Shown here: one piece after another, positions 8,903 through 16,718 of the stretch | Layout of the letters: each line of letters begins with the position of its first letter | How positions within the stretch are numbered: the stretch's first letter is position 1 | Assembly (NCBI RefSeq): GCF_029846635.1 | Contig: NZ_JARVTG010000002.1 | Coordinates: 1,033,501 to 1,097,500 of the forward strand | From: Pokkaliibacter sp. MBI-7 | Lineage (GTDB): Bacteria; Pseudomonadota; Gammaproteobacteria; Pseudomonadales; Balneatricaceae | DNA: 64,000 nucleotides | Reading direction: 5' to 3' | The notes under the pieces: model-generated | Database searches by the model: none | What the model was told of the DNA's origin: nothing | Seen by the model: the letters and a program-made list of their open reading frames with translations, nothing else | Translations under genes and position numbers: made by a program

Positions 8903-9511
8903 TCAACCGCCATTGCCAATCTCCTCCGCCTGACTATTGGCGATTCGCCACATCACCGCATGCCATAACTGATTGAGACGATTGGCAGGCACGGGCTCCA
9001 GGCCCAGATGCTGCAATGCCTCCACCCACTCACAAGGAAAGCACAGTCGTGCCCGGCTCCAGGTAGCGACAGACATCCACTGCTGCAGTAATGCCAGCCC
9101 CACCTGCTCGCCGGGCAGGTGCGGATGCTGGGCTACCGACCAGTTGCCCGGCATCAGTGCCTTGGCCAGATGCCGGCACCAGCTGACATCAGAAGGCGAT
9201 ATGCCATGGGCACCGGACTGGCGGACTGCCACTTCCGCCGCCAGATTGAGCACCTGCCGTCGCTGCTCGTGGGACAACACCACCCATTGCAGCAACACGT
9301 CGCCCGGCATGGAGGGAGCTTCGTCAGCAAGGTCTAACATCTGCCGTAATTGCGTACCGTCCAGATGCTGCCAGAGCGGGTGCGCCAGCCCTCTGCCAGG
9401 ACCATGAAGGCTGGCCGGTATGGACACCGCTACCCAGGAGTCATGCATCTGTTGCCAGGGTTGCTGCCAGAATTGCAACCAGGTCAACAACTGCTCAGCA
9501 GTAGCCGCCAT
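8903..9511 (-). CDS. hrpD: HrpD (SctK-like accessory protein)
   Basis: A 202-residue protein rich in Trp, Gln and Leu between hrcJ and hrpE, the position of hrpD in Hrp1-type clusters. HrpD corresponds to SctK, which docks the cytoplasmic sorting platform onto the inner-membrane ring. There are no catalytic motifs, transmembrane segments or signal peptide. Assignment is by position and size. Confidence 0.75.
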   Translation of the reverse strand: MAATAEQLLTWLQFWQQPWQQMHDSWVAVSIPASLHGPGRGLAHPLWQHLDGTQLRQMLDLADEAPSMPGDVLLQWVVLSHEQRRQVLNLAAEVAVRQSGAHGISPSDVSWCRHLAKALMPGNWSVAQHPHLPGEQVGLALLQQWMSVATWSRARLCFPCEWVEALQHLGLEPVPANRLNQLWHAVMWRIANSQAEEIGNGG

Positions 9512-9553
9512 GCAACGATTACCGGATTACAGGATAGCAGGAAGGAAAGCAGC

Positions 9554-10345
9554 TCATCGTCCGGGAGCCTTTACCGTTGCACCAAGACCTATGCGCCCCA
9601 GCACGGCATTGCGCCATTCCGGCTTCAGCCACAAACACAGGGCAATAAGTATCAGCAGAAAAAACAACGCCCCGGTGATCAGGCTCCACTGCCAGAAGCG
9701 CAACGACTCTACTGGCACCAGAAACGGACCAAAACTGACCAGCCGTTGCTGCTCGTGATATTCCTCAGCCGGAACAAACACCACCGCCAGTTTGTCTTCC
9801 TTGTCGGTAAGACCGGGAATACTGCTTCGTACCAGACGCTCAACGCGGGGGCGAATAACATCAGGATCAAGATCAGCCCGATGCTTGATAAACACGGCGG
9901 CCGAAGCAGGCTGTACAGGCTCTCCCGGCGCGACCCGCTCAGGCAGCACCACATGCACACGGGCGACAAGCACGCCATCAATCTGCGACAGCGTCGACTC
10001 CAGCTCCTGTGACAGGGCGTAGATATAACGTGCACGCTCCTCCAGCGGAGAGGAAATCACGCCTTCCTTACGGAACACCTCGCCCATATTTTCGCGGGAC
10101 TTACGCGGTAATCCGGCAGCATCCAGAATGCGCACTGCACGCGCCATGTCCTGCCCATCAACGATAACCGTGACACCTTCCTTGGTGATCGTTTTGTCCG
10201 CCTCGATATGCTTCGATGCCAGCTCAGCGATCACCTCGTTGGCATCCGCTTCAGTCAGATTGCGGTTCAGCTCCACCTGCTCCTGGCAGCCAGCCAGCAA
10301 CGCCAGCACGCCCGTCAGTAAAACCACCATCAGGTAGTGCCCCAT
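9554..10345 (-). CDS. hrcJ: Inner-membrane ring lipoprotein HrcJ (SctJ)
   Basis: A 263-residue FliF/SctJ-family lipoprotein. The lipobox is LLAGC after MGHYLMVVLLTGVLA. Two periplasmic ring-building domains follow (LNRNLTEADANEVIAEL with the GVTVIVDG strand; then EGVISSPLEERARYIYALSQELESTL with ARVHVVLPE). A C-terminal membrane helix (WSLITGALFFLLILIALCLWL) precedes a short basic tail. ATG 10345 follows GGGAGAGGG; a GTG at 10387 would add 14 residues that do not look like part of a lipoprotein signal. Confidence 0.95.
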   Translation of the reverse strand: MGHYLMVVLLTGVLALLAGCQEQVELNRNLTEADANEVIAELASKHIEADKTITKEGVTVIVDGQDMARAVRILDAAGLPRKSRENMGEVFRKEGVISSPLEERARYIYALSQELESTLSQIDGVLVARVHVVLPERVAPGEPVQPASAAVFIKHRADLDPDVIRPRVERLVRSSIPGLTDKEDKLAVVFVPAEEYHEQQRLVSFGPFLVPVESLRFWQWSLITGALFFLLILIALCLWLKPEWRNAVLGRIGLGATVKAPGR

Positions 10346-10398
10346 ACCCTCTCCCGCTCTACTGCTCAGTACTGCTTTAACACTCACCTGCCGAGGCC

Positions 10399-10779
10399 TT
10401 ACTGCAGACTGGTGAGTTTTTCTATTGCCTGCGAACCTTTGCTGATCAGCTTGGTGGTCAGCAGACTTTCCAGATAGAAGGAAGATAACGAACGGTTGGC
10501 GGCAATGACGTCTTCCGGGTTGGAAGATTTGGACGCTTTGCGTAACGCCTTGTTAGCCTTGTCTGACAGTTCCTGCAAATGTTCTGAGGAACCGGAAAGC
10601 TGATCAACAATACGCTCAGCTACATTGGTATTGCTCTGATCCTGCTGGGGAGCCTGCATCGCCGCACTGAAAAAATGCACGTCCTGCTGAGAAGGCGCCT
10701 TTACTTTGCCTTGCTCACCCGACTCTGCAGCGGAAGGGATATTGACCTGACCAAGCCCCTGAATATCTTTAACTGACAT
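10399..10779 (-). CDS. hrpB: T3SS inner rod protein HrpB (SctI)
   Basis: A 126-residue secreted early substrate that connects the export gate to the extracellular pilus. ATG 10779 is preceded by AGGAGGTG. The C-terminal helix SFYLESLLTTKLISKGSQAIEKLTSLQ, with polar upstream helices (NPEDVIAANRSLSSF), is typical of SctI proteins. It lies between the harpin and hrcJ, following a terminator-like hairpin. Confidence 0.85.
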   Translation of the reverse strand: MSVKDIQGLGQVNIPSAAESGEQGKVKAPSQQDVHFFSAAMQAPQQDQSNTNVAERIVDQLSGSSEHLQELSDKANKALRKASKSSNPEDVIAANRSLSSFYLESLLTTKLISKGSQAIEKLTSLQ

Positions 10780-10816
10780 AAACACCTCCTGCCCACACTA
10801 TCGACGGCAATGAATA

Positions 10817-10849
10817 AAGGCGGACGATCTCCCGGTGATCATCCGCCTT
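10817..10849 (-). terminator. Terminator-like hairpin between harpin and hrpB
   Basis: A 13-bp stem of AAGGCGGATGATC paired with GATCGTCCGCCTT (one G-U type mismatch), a 7-base loop, and TATTC following on the minus strand. It may act as a leaky attenuator that leaves harpin mRNA more abundant than the apparatus genes downstream. Confidence 0.55.
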
Positions 10850-10864
10850 CAGCACATCGCCAGA

Positions 10865-12055
10865 TCACGCAGCTACTTTGTGCATAGCCTCATTGACCAG
10901 TGAGTTGGCCAGCAACATCGCATCCATATCCAATTGCTGGTTGCCGGTACTCTTACCATCCATCACACCTTTGACATCACCCATAGCCTGCTTGAAGCGA
11001 TCCATTTCGCCCTGATTGAAGTCCTTACCTTTTTCTATACGACCAGCCCAGCCACCATTTTTGGGCTCAGGGCCGTATTTTTCAGGGTGCTGATCCATGT
11101 ACTTGGCAATATCCTTGGCCATGTCCTTGTCTTCTTTGCTGATGGAGAAGCGATCTCCACCATTTTCCTTCTCTTCATTCTTACGGTGGCCGGTTTTTTC
11201 AAAGTCGATACTATCGACTGCGGTCTTACCGACATGACTTGCGAAATTACCACCAGTGGTAAATCCAGACTGCATAGAAGGACTCATATTGCCCAGCGTA
11301 CTGCCACCAAAACCCGTGCCCACTGGCGAAGCACTGCCGAAGCCCGCACCACCAAATCCGCTGGTACCGCCGAAGCCACCGGTACCACCAAAGCCACCTG
11401 TACCGCCAAAACCGCCAAGACCACCGGAACCGCCGCCCAGGCTATTTCCCAAGCCGCCAATCTGACTACCCAGGCCACTTACTGTGCCACCGATAGCCGA
11501 ACCCAGCGCATCTCCCAGCGCGCCACCAATCATGCTGCCACCCAGACCACCCATGGCACCGCCAGCGAGACTGCCAGCCATACCACCCAGCCCACTGATA
11601 GCATTGCCGACACCACTCACCAGGTTGCCTACCCCGCCAAGTACCTGCTGCAAGCCACCGCCCAGCACACTGGACAACGCATCTTTCAGACCTTTGGAAA
11701 AGTCCTGTAATTCGTTTTTATCCAGATAGTTGTCTTCATGCATCTCATCCTGCCAGTTGTTGACATTTCCAGTGGCATTCTGAGGGCTACCGTAGTTCGA
11801 TTTGTGCTGATCCATAAATTTGGCAATCAGATCCATCAAAGGATTGTTGCCTGGATTATTGAAGGTGGCGCCGTCGCCTTTTTTCTGAAACAGCGCCTGC
11901 ATCAGCGCGTCAGCCAGCATGTCCACCAGTGCATTGGTGCCGCCGCCATTCTGTGTACCTGATTGTGGTGCTGTAGCGCCTTTACTGGCACCGCTTTGCA
12001 GCAAACCACCGGCATTATCAAGAGGAATACTGATGGTCAGGGTTGCATTAATCAT
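10865..12055 (-). CDS. HrpN/HrpZ-type harpin
   Basis: A 396-residue Gly-rich, Cys-free secreted protein. Harpins are T3SS helper proteins that act outside the bacterium and can elicit plant responses. Residues 1-75 are amphipathic (ATLTISIPL; ALVDMLADALMQALF). Residues about 130-290 are Gly/Ser/Leu-rich with FGGTGG tandem repeats. The C-terminal 110 residues are charged and HrpN-like (AKDIAKYMDQH, ending LANSLVNEAMHKVAA). A module containing IAK(F/Y)MDQH occurs twice, at about 77-125 and 316-361. It sits second in the hrpA operon, as hrpZ does in P. syringae, while the C-terminal module resembles Erwinia/Pectobacterium HrpN. I leave the symbol blank because it could be either. Confidence 0.85.
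   Translation of the reverse strand: MINATLTISIPLDNAGGLLQSGASKGATAPQSGTQNGGGTNALVDMLADALMQALFQKKGDGATFNNPGNNPLMDLIAKFMDQHKSNYGSPQNATGNVNNWQDEMHEDNYLDKNELQDFSKGLKDALSSVLGGGLQQVLGGVGNLVSGVGNAISGLGGMAGSLAGGAMGGLGGSMIGGALGDALGSAIGGTVSGLGSQIGGLGNSLGGGSGGLGGFGGTGGFGGTGGFGGTSGFGGAGFGSASPVGTGFGGSTLGNMSPSMQSGFTTGGNFASHVGKTAVDSIDFEKTGHRKNEEKENGGDRFSISKEDKDMAKDIAKYMDQHPEKYGPEPKNGGWAGRIEKGKDFNQGEMDRFKQAMGDVKGVMDGKSTGNQQLDMDAMLLANSLVNEAMHKVAA
11358..11411 (-). repeat. 18-bp tandem repeat coding FGGTGG in the harpin
   Basis: Three consecutive 18-base units (11358-11375, 11376-11393, 11394-11411) differ at a few third positions, with decayed units on both sides. Each encodes FGGTGG or FGGTSG. Copy number could vary by slippage without a frameshift. 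Confidence 0.75.
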
Positions 12056-12135
12056 TCACTTTTCTCCTTGAAAGTCGGCAGATAGCAACCACGACCAGTG
12101 AGCTTCGGGAAACTATCTCCGGAGCAGAACCACGA

Positions 12136-12178
12136 ATGGCAGGAGCCACCACAAACGTCCAGACCGGACTCCTGCCAT
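12136..12178 (-). terminator. Hairpin between hrpA and the harpin gene
   Basis: A perfect 10-bp stem, ATGGCAGGAG with CTCCTGCCAT, and a 23-base loop just downstream of the hrpA stop. No T tract follows, so it is more likely an mRNA 3'-end stabiliser or processing site than a full terminator. Confidence 0.45.
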
Positions 12179-12199
12179 CCCTGGGAATCAAAAACGATC

Positions 12200-12433
12200 T
12201 TAGTAGTTGATCGCCTTGCCGCTCTGTGTCGCGGCGTTGTTAGCTTTGTTGGCAGAGTCTACATAGCCGTTCATGATGCTGTTGATAGTGTCAGTCTTCA
12301 TTTTCTTAGACTGCGCTTCTGCGTTCATTTTGGTGGTCTCTGCTGAAGTTTTATCCAGCATTTGCAGAGCATCCTGAGAAGCCTGCAGACCTGCACCACC
12401 GAGACCACCGAGACCACCGAGAGAAGAACTCAT
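12200..12433 (-). CDS. hrpA: Hrp pilin HrpA
   Basis: A 77-residue secreted pilin subunit, first gene of the hrpA-harpin-hrpB-hrcJ-hrpD-hrpE operon. ATG 12433 follows AAAGGTG; a GTG three codons earlier is less likely. The N-terminal third is Gly/Ser/Leu-rich (SSSLGGLGGLGGAG) and variable. The C-terminal half is an alpha helix, DTINSIMNGYVDSANKANNA, ending SGKAINY, as expected for the assembly domain of Hrp pilins. It has no cysteine or signal peptide, consistent with T3SS export. A perfect hrp box lies 67 bases upstream. Confidence 0.85.
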   Translation of the reverse strand: MSSSLGGLGGLGGAGLQASQDALQMLDKTSAETTKMNAEAQSKKMKTDTINSIMNGYVDSANKANNAATQSGKAINY

Positions 12434-12500
12434 AATTTTCACCTTTTAGTCAGAAGAATGTGTTCTGGTTTTCGGACACGCTGATGCATGTCTCGCTGGT

Positions 12501-12528
12501 TAAGTGGTGGCCTCCCACGTCCGGTTCC
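12501..12528 (-). promoter_or_regulatory. hrp box of the hrpA operon
   Basis: Minus strand: GGAACC (12528-12523), 15-base spacer, CCACTTA (12507-12501), 67 bases before the hrpA ATG. Confidence 0.85.
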
Positions 12529-12577
12529 GACAATTTCTTTACTTTTTATTGACTGATGCTCAGTACAAAAAATAGCC

Positions 12578-12605
12578 GGAACTGGACTCATCCCCTCCCC
12601 ACTCA
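12578..12605 (+). promoter_or_regulatory. hrp box of the long HrpA-like gene
   Basis: Plus strand: GGAACT (12578-12583), 15-base spacer, CCACTCA (12599-12605), 77 bases before ATG 12683. It faces away from the hrpA box 50 bases to the left. Confidence 0.8.
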
Positions 12606-12682
12606 GCTTCGGCAGACCCACGTTGCAGCGGATATGCCGCAGACGACATCGTCGAAGAACGCAGCACCAGAGGAGATCAATA

Positions 12683-13282
12683 ATGACTATTTCAACCAGC
12701 TGCCATGGAGGCTCTTTACCTCCACAACAGCCAGTGAGCGATAACCGGAATCAGGCATCAGGCAGTGGAAAACGACTGGAAATCACACTGAGCATCACCA
12801 TAGATGACGACCCGCGCACCGCTCAGGGCAACGGATCCCACAGCGGGCACGGGAGTAAAACCGGCGGCAATCTTTTTGATGCTCAGGGTAATCCACTGGC
12901 ATTCAACGATGGCCATCTGTATGGCGGGCAAGGCGGAGGGACTGGCCACAGCCCGGGCCAGTTCCAGAATACCGCCCCCCAGGGCAACACCAGCGGTAAT
13001 GGCAATACGCAAGGCAATAGCGGTACTGGCGGCACGGGCAATAACGACTTCGACAGCATTAATCGCGATCTGGAACAGCGCAATCAGCGCATGTTGCAGG
13101 CCAATCTTGAAGCAATGGAACTGATGGACCGCACCATTGCCGAGACAGCCGTGCAGGCCAGCATTGCTCAGTCACAGAAGTTAGTAGTCGACACCAAAAA
13201 TGCCATTTCGAATGGCTATGTGGACTCAGCCAACAAGGCTAATAATGCCAATACCCAGAGTGGCAAAGGCATTAATTTCTGA
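12683..13282 (+). CDS. Long HrpA-like protein with Gly/Asn-rich N-terminal domain
   Basis: A 199-residue protein; ATG 12683 follows AGAGGAG. The last 58 residues align with HrpA from this window: LMDRTIAET against MLDKTSAET, the shared run NGYVDSANKANNA, then TQSGKGINF against TQSGKAINY. The first 140 residues are not pilin-like. They hold RLEITLSITIDDD, similar to the harpin N-terminus (ATLTISIPLD), followed by a Gly/Asn/Ser/His-rich low-complexity region. It therefore looks like a harpin-like head on a pilin assembly tail. It is transcribed divergently from hrpA with its own hrp box. A minor pilin, pilus tip or cap is plausible; no function is known to me. Confidence 0.75.
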   Translation: MTISTSCHGGSLPPQQPVSDNRNQASGSGKRLEITLSITIDDDPRTAQGNGSHSGHGSKTGGNLFDAQGNPLAFNDGHLYGGQGGGTGHSPGQFQNTAPQGNTSGNGNTQGNSGTGGTGNNDFDSINRDLEQRNQRMLQANLEAMELMDRTIAETAVQASIAQSQKLVVDTKNAISNGYVDSANKANNANTQSGKGINF

Positions 13283-13529
13283 CTATATGCACCTCGCTGT
13301 ATACGGCCAGCATCAACGCTGGCCGTTTGCACTTTCATGGCAAGGTCACCTCAGCCACTTTCGGCAAAAAACTGTCGCACATGCGACCAATTGTCATACT
13401 TCACTGCCAGCCTGCGTCCTCGTCAGATCGTTGCCTCTGGCGCCAAACCAGTCAATCAAGTAACTTAACCGTTTTATTAGCAGTGCTAATACGCTGTTTT
13501 CTGAGGTTTATAACGGGCAAGTCTTTACG

Positions 13530-15830
13530 ATGGAAAACCTTAGTGCACTCGTCTTCCCGAACATCAATGCCGAAACCCTGCTACAGGAAAACAGCCTGCT
13601 GCGTGCTCTGATCGAGTCCACTCGCGATCCTGCCATTTTCGTTACCGACCCGGATCAGGGCTATCGGTTTATTCTGGTCAACGAAGCGGTTTGCCGGCAT
13701 TTTGGGGTAAGCCGGGAAACCGTGCTGACCTGGAGCCCGGCCGATATCGACCCTCATTACGACCCCAACCAGTTACTGCAGCTGGAAAACTATCTGGCGC
13801 TTCACAAGACCCACACCTTTGAGTCTGAGCATGCGTTGCCGGACGGGCGCCATGTCCCCGTCGAGATCATCGTCAATTACTTCGAGCACAATGGTAAAAG
13901 CCTGATCGTGGGTTACTTCCGTGATATTTCCGAACGCCGTCAGGAGGAACGCCGTCGCCGGGCCGAGCATGTCCTGCAGCAGCGATTCAGAATCGAGCAA
14001 CAGTACAAACAGGTTTTCGATAACCTGACTGATGATTTCTATCTGCTCGATATCACTCCCGAACGCCGCCTGCTGATTGTCGATATCAATAAAATCTCAG
14101 CCCAGCGACTGGGTTTACCCGCCGAGCAGATCGTCGGACGCTATCTCGATACCTTTCTCCCGCCGGAGAAGGTTGCCAGCTGCTACTCACAAAAACTCAT
14201 CTGTACCGACACCGGCCAGCCCTATCACTACGAAGAAAATGTGCTACTTAACGGAACCGCATGCATCTTCGACACCACCATAGTTCCTATCTTTAATGAT
14301 CAGGGCGAGGTGTACCGGATTGCCGGTATATCCCGCGATATAACCGAGAAGAAACGACAGGAAATGGAGAAATTGCTCAGGGAACAGGAATTCAGAGCCC
14401 TGGTAGAGCATTCGCGTGATGTGGTGATCCGTTATGACACCGAGTGTCGCAGAACCTACGCCAATCCGGCTTACCTGAAGATCGCTCATGCCAGCCAGAT
14501 GGAAGAGGTGCTGTACAAGACACCACTGGAAGGCTCAGTGATCGAGCACAACGATCAGGCGCTGTACGACAAGATCAAGAACGTTGTGAACTCCGGCACC
14601 GCGCAGGAGCTGGATATCATCTGGACCGATGACGGCATGGAATATTGCTATGAAGCCCATCTGATCCCCGAATTCGACAGCCATCAGCAGGTATGCAGTG
14701 TGTTGTGTATTGGTCGCGACTACTCCCAGCGTCGCCATGCCGAGCTGGCGCTGCAAAAGCGCGAACAGGAATTCCGTACGCTGGTGGAGAACTCCCCCGA
14801 CACAATCTGCCGTCACGAACTCAATGGCCGCCGTATCTACATCAACCCCAAGATCATCAAGATGTCGGGCGGCCTGTCGCGGGTCATCATCAACTCTTCC
14901 CCGCTGGAATATCCCGGTGGCGAAGAAGGCCTGATGTATCACAACAAGATCAAGGAAGTGATCTGCAGCGGCGAGAGCCTCGAATTTGAACTGAACTGGA
15001 TGTCGAGCAAAGGCCCGGCCTGCTCGCTGATCAATCTGGTGCCTGAACGCGGCACTGATGGTCGTATCAACAGCGTGCTGGCCATTGGTCGCGACATCAC
15101 CCTGCTCAAGCGCTTTCGTCAGGATCTGGAGCATTCACGCAGCCAGCTGCGAGAACTGGTCGCTCATCGCGAACGTACCCGCGAAGGCGAGCGTAAACAT
15201 ATTGCCCGTGAAGTACATGACGAGCTTGGCCAGCAGCTCACCGCCCTGAGCATGGAAATTCAGAGCATGAGTGTGCGCTACGGCAAATCTGACGAAGCCT
15301 TCATGCAACAACTGGGGCGTATCCGCAAACAGCTGCAGCACACCATATCCTTTACCCGCAATCTGGTGTCACGCCTGCGCCCCGGCGCGCTGGATATGGG
15401 ATTTATTGCCGCACTGGAGTGGCTGGTAGAAGACTTCAAACAACGTAATCGCAACTGCGAATGCCGCCTGACGCTGAATTGCGCTGACGTCAATCTGCCT
15501 GAAGACATCGCCACCGCGGTGTTTCGTATAGTGCAGGAATCACTGACGAACATTATTCGCCATGCCAATGCCAGTCAGGTGCATATCCTGCTGCACGAGC
15601 TCGACTCTCATCTGCTGCTGGGCATCCGTGACAATGGTTGTGGATTCGACAGTAAACGTCAGCACAAAGAATCCTTCGGTCTGATGGGTATCAAGGAGCG
15701 AGCCATCATGATCCGCGGAGAGCTCTATCTGTTTAGCGCCCCCAGTAAGGGCACCTATATAGAACTCCATATTCCCCTTGGTAACACCAGAAGAGGCATC
15801 GATGAAGATTCGCTTGTTGATTGCAGATGA
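13530..15830 (+). CDS. hrpX: Cytosolic multi-PAS sensor histidine kinase, HrpX-like
   Basis: A 766-residue kinase without transmembrane segments. Four PAS/PAC blocks are visible, each closing with a similar segment: GYFRDISERR (about 130), GISRDITEKK (about 270), CIGRDYSQRR (about 400) and AIGRDITLLK (about 525). A HisKA_3 dimerisation domain follows with phosphoacceptor His563 in REVHDELGQQL, then a HATPase domain with the N box ESLTNIIRHANA and G box DNGCGFD. This is a NarX/UhpB-type kinase. HrpX of Erwinia/Pantoea is a PAS kinase paired with HrpY that activates hrpS. Position inside the hrp island and the overlapping response regulator support the same role. Stimulus unknown. Confidence 0.8.
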   Translation: MENLSALVFPNINAETLLQENSLLRALIESTRDPAIFVTDPDQGYRFILVNEAVCRHFGVSRETVLTWSPADIDPHYDPNQLLQLENYLALHKTHTFESEHALPDGRHVPVEIIVNYFEHNGKSLIVGYFRDISERRQEERRRRAEHVLQQRFRIEQQYKQVFDNLTDDFYLLDITPERRLLIVDINKISAQRLGLPAEQIVGRYLDTFLPPEKVASCYSQKLICTDTGQPYHYEENVLLNGTACIFDTTIVPIFNDQGEVYRIAGISRDITEKKRQEMEKLLREQEFRALVEHSRDVVIRYDTECRRTYANPAYLKIAHASQMEEVLYKTPLEGSVIEHNDQALYDKIKNVVNSGTAQELDIIWTDDGMEYCYEAHLIPEFDSHQQVCSVLCIGRDYSQRRHAELALQKREQEFRTLVENSPDTICRHELNGRRIYINPKIIKMSGGLSRVIINSSPLEYPGGEEGLMYHNKIKEVICSGESLEFELNWMSSKGPACSLINLVPERGTDGRINSVLAIGRDITLLKRFRQDLEHSRSQLRELVAHRERTREGERKHIAREVHDELGQQLTALSMEIQSMSVRYGKSDEAFMQQLGRIRKQLQHTISFTRNLVSRLRPGALDMGFIAALEWLVEDFKQRNRNCECRLTLNCADVNLPEDIATAVFRIVQESLTNIIRHANASQVHILLHELDSHLLLGIRDNGCGFDSKRQHKESFGLMGIKERAIMIRGELYLFSAPSKGTYIELHIPLGNTRRGIDEDSLVDCR

Positions 15831-16437
15831 CCACTCGATTGTTCGTGAGGGACTGAAACAACTGCTGGCACTGTATGACGATATTGAGCTGATGGCAGAA
15901 GCCGTCGACGGTGACCATCTGCTGACCATTCTGGAACAGCAGCAGCCAGATATACTGACACTGGACATATTGATGCCCGGACTAAGTGGCATTCCGCTGA
16001 TTGAAACCATCGCCAAACGCTACCCTGATCTGCCAATCCTGATACTCAGCATGCATAACGAGACACAGATCGCCCGCCGCACCATTCGCGCCGGTGCGCG
16101 CGGCTATCTCAGTAAAGACTGTGATGCCAATACCCTGATTGCCGGGATTCGCAAGCTAGCTCAGGGCGGACGCTATATCCAGTCTGACGTGGCCGAAAAG
16201 CTGGCCTTCGACTTTGACGAAGCCATCGATACCCCCAAGCACGACAGCCTGTCAAAGCGGGAGTTTCATATTTTTTGCCTGCTGGCACGCGGCCTCAGCG
16301 TCAATGAGATCGCTGAGGAGCTGTGCATCAGCAACAAAACGGTCAGCACTCATAAGTTCCGATTGATGCAGAAAATGAGCTTTACCAGCCATACCGAAAT
16401 TGTGCGCTATGCCCTCGCCCACAACCTGATCAAGTAG
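15802..16437 (+). CDS. hrpY: HrpY-like NarL/LuxR response regulator
   Basis: A 211-residue response regulator. ATG 15802 is preceded by AGAAGAGG and overlaps the kinase end by 29 bases, so the two are translationally coupled; a TTG at 15778 is less likely. The receiver domain carries the acidic pair in IADDHS and phosphoacceptor Asp55 (LTLDILMPG), with switch Lys in YLSKDC. The C-terminal LuxR-type helix-turn-helix is LSKREFHIFCLLARGLSVNE followed by IAEELCISNKTVSTHKFRLM. In Erwinia HrpY drives hrpS, which in turn drives hrpL. Confidence 0.85.
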   Translation: MKIRLLIADDHSIVREGLKQLLALYDDIELMAEAVDGDHLLTILEQQQPDILTLDILMPGLSGIPLIETIAKRYPDLPILILSMHNETQIARRTIRAGARGYLSKDCDANTLIAGIRKLAQGGRYIQSDVAEKLAFDFDEAIDTPKHDSLSKREFHIFCLLARGLSVNEIAEELCISNKTVSTHKFRLMQKMSFTSHTEIVRYALAHNLIK

Positions 16438-16583
16438 CCACAGCCCCCATGCGCAGCCGGTTGAGCAGCACCAGGCCCTCACCGGCACATTGCCCGGAAC
16501 CGTTTCCGGTTATCCCCCTACTGTTATTACTGTCCGCATTTGCGTAATTGCTGCGCATTTTCACCCTTCCCCCGTTCCGGGTG

Positions 16584-16611
16584 GGAACCCCAGCCAGGTG
16601 CCTACCACTCA
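16584..16611 (+). promoter_or_regulatory. hrp box separated from its harpin gene by the IS
   Basis: GGAACC (16584-16589), 15-base spacer, CCACTCA (16605-16611). No gene starts between it and the insertion sequence at 16719. Removing the IS and one target duplication would place it about 141 bases before the harpin ATG at 17798. Confidence 0.8.
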
Positions 16612-16718
16612 TTCAGCGGAATGGCGCGGAGCTACCTCTTATCTCGCAGCACCTCAGACCAACGACCGTGACAAGGGTCGCTCCCTACCATCATCTATCC
16701 CGGACCTTCATGCAGGGC

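Noticed and set aside
11358..11411. Short regular repeats considered as a CRISPR array
   Set aside because: They are contiguous in-frame 18-base codon repeats without spacers.
11256..11729. Pro-rich open frames opposite the Gly-rich harpin
   Set aside because: Artifacts of GGN codons read on the other strand.
14242..14270. GGAACC-N16-CCACCAT inside the HrpX-like kinase gene
   Set aside because: Last consensus base does not fit and it lies mid-gene with no start downstream.
16496..16522. GGAACC upstream of the second harpin considered as a hrp box
   Set aside because: No CCAC follows at 15-16 bases; the true box is 16584-16611.
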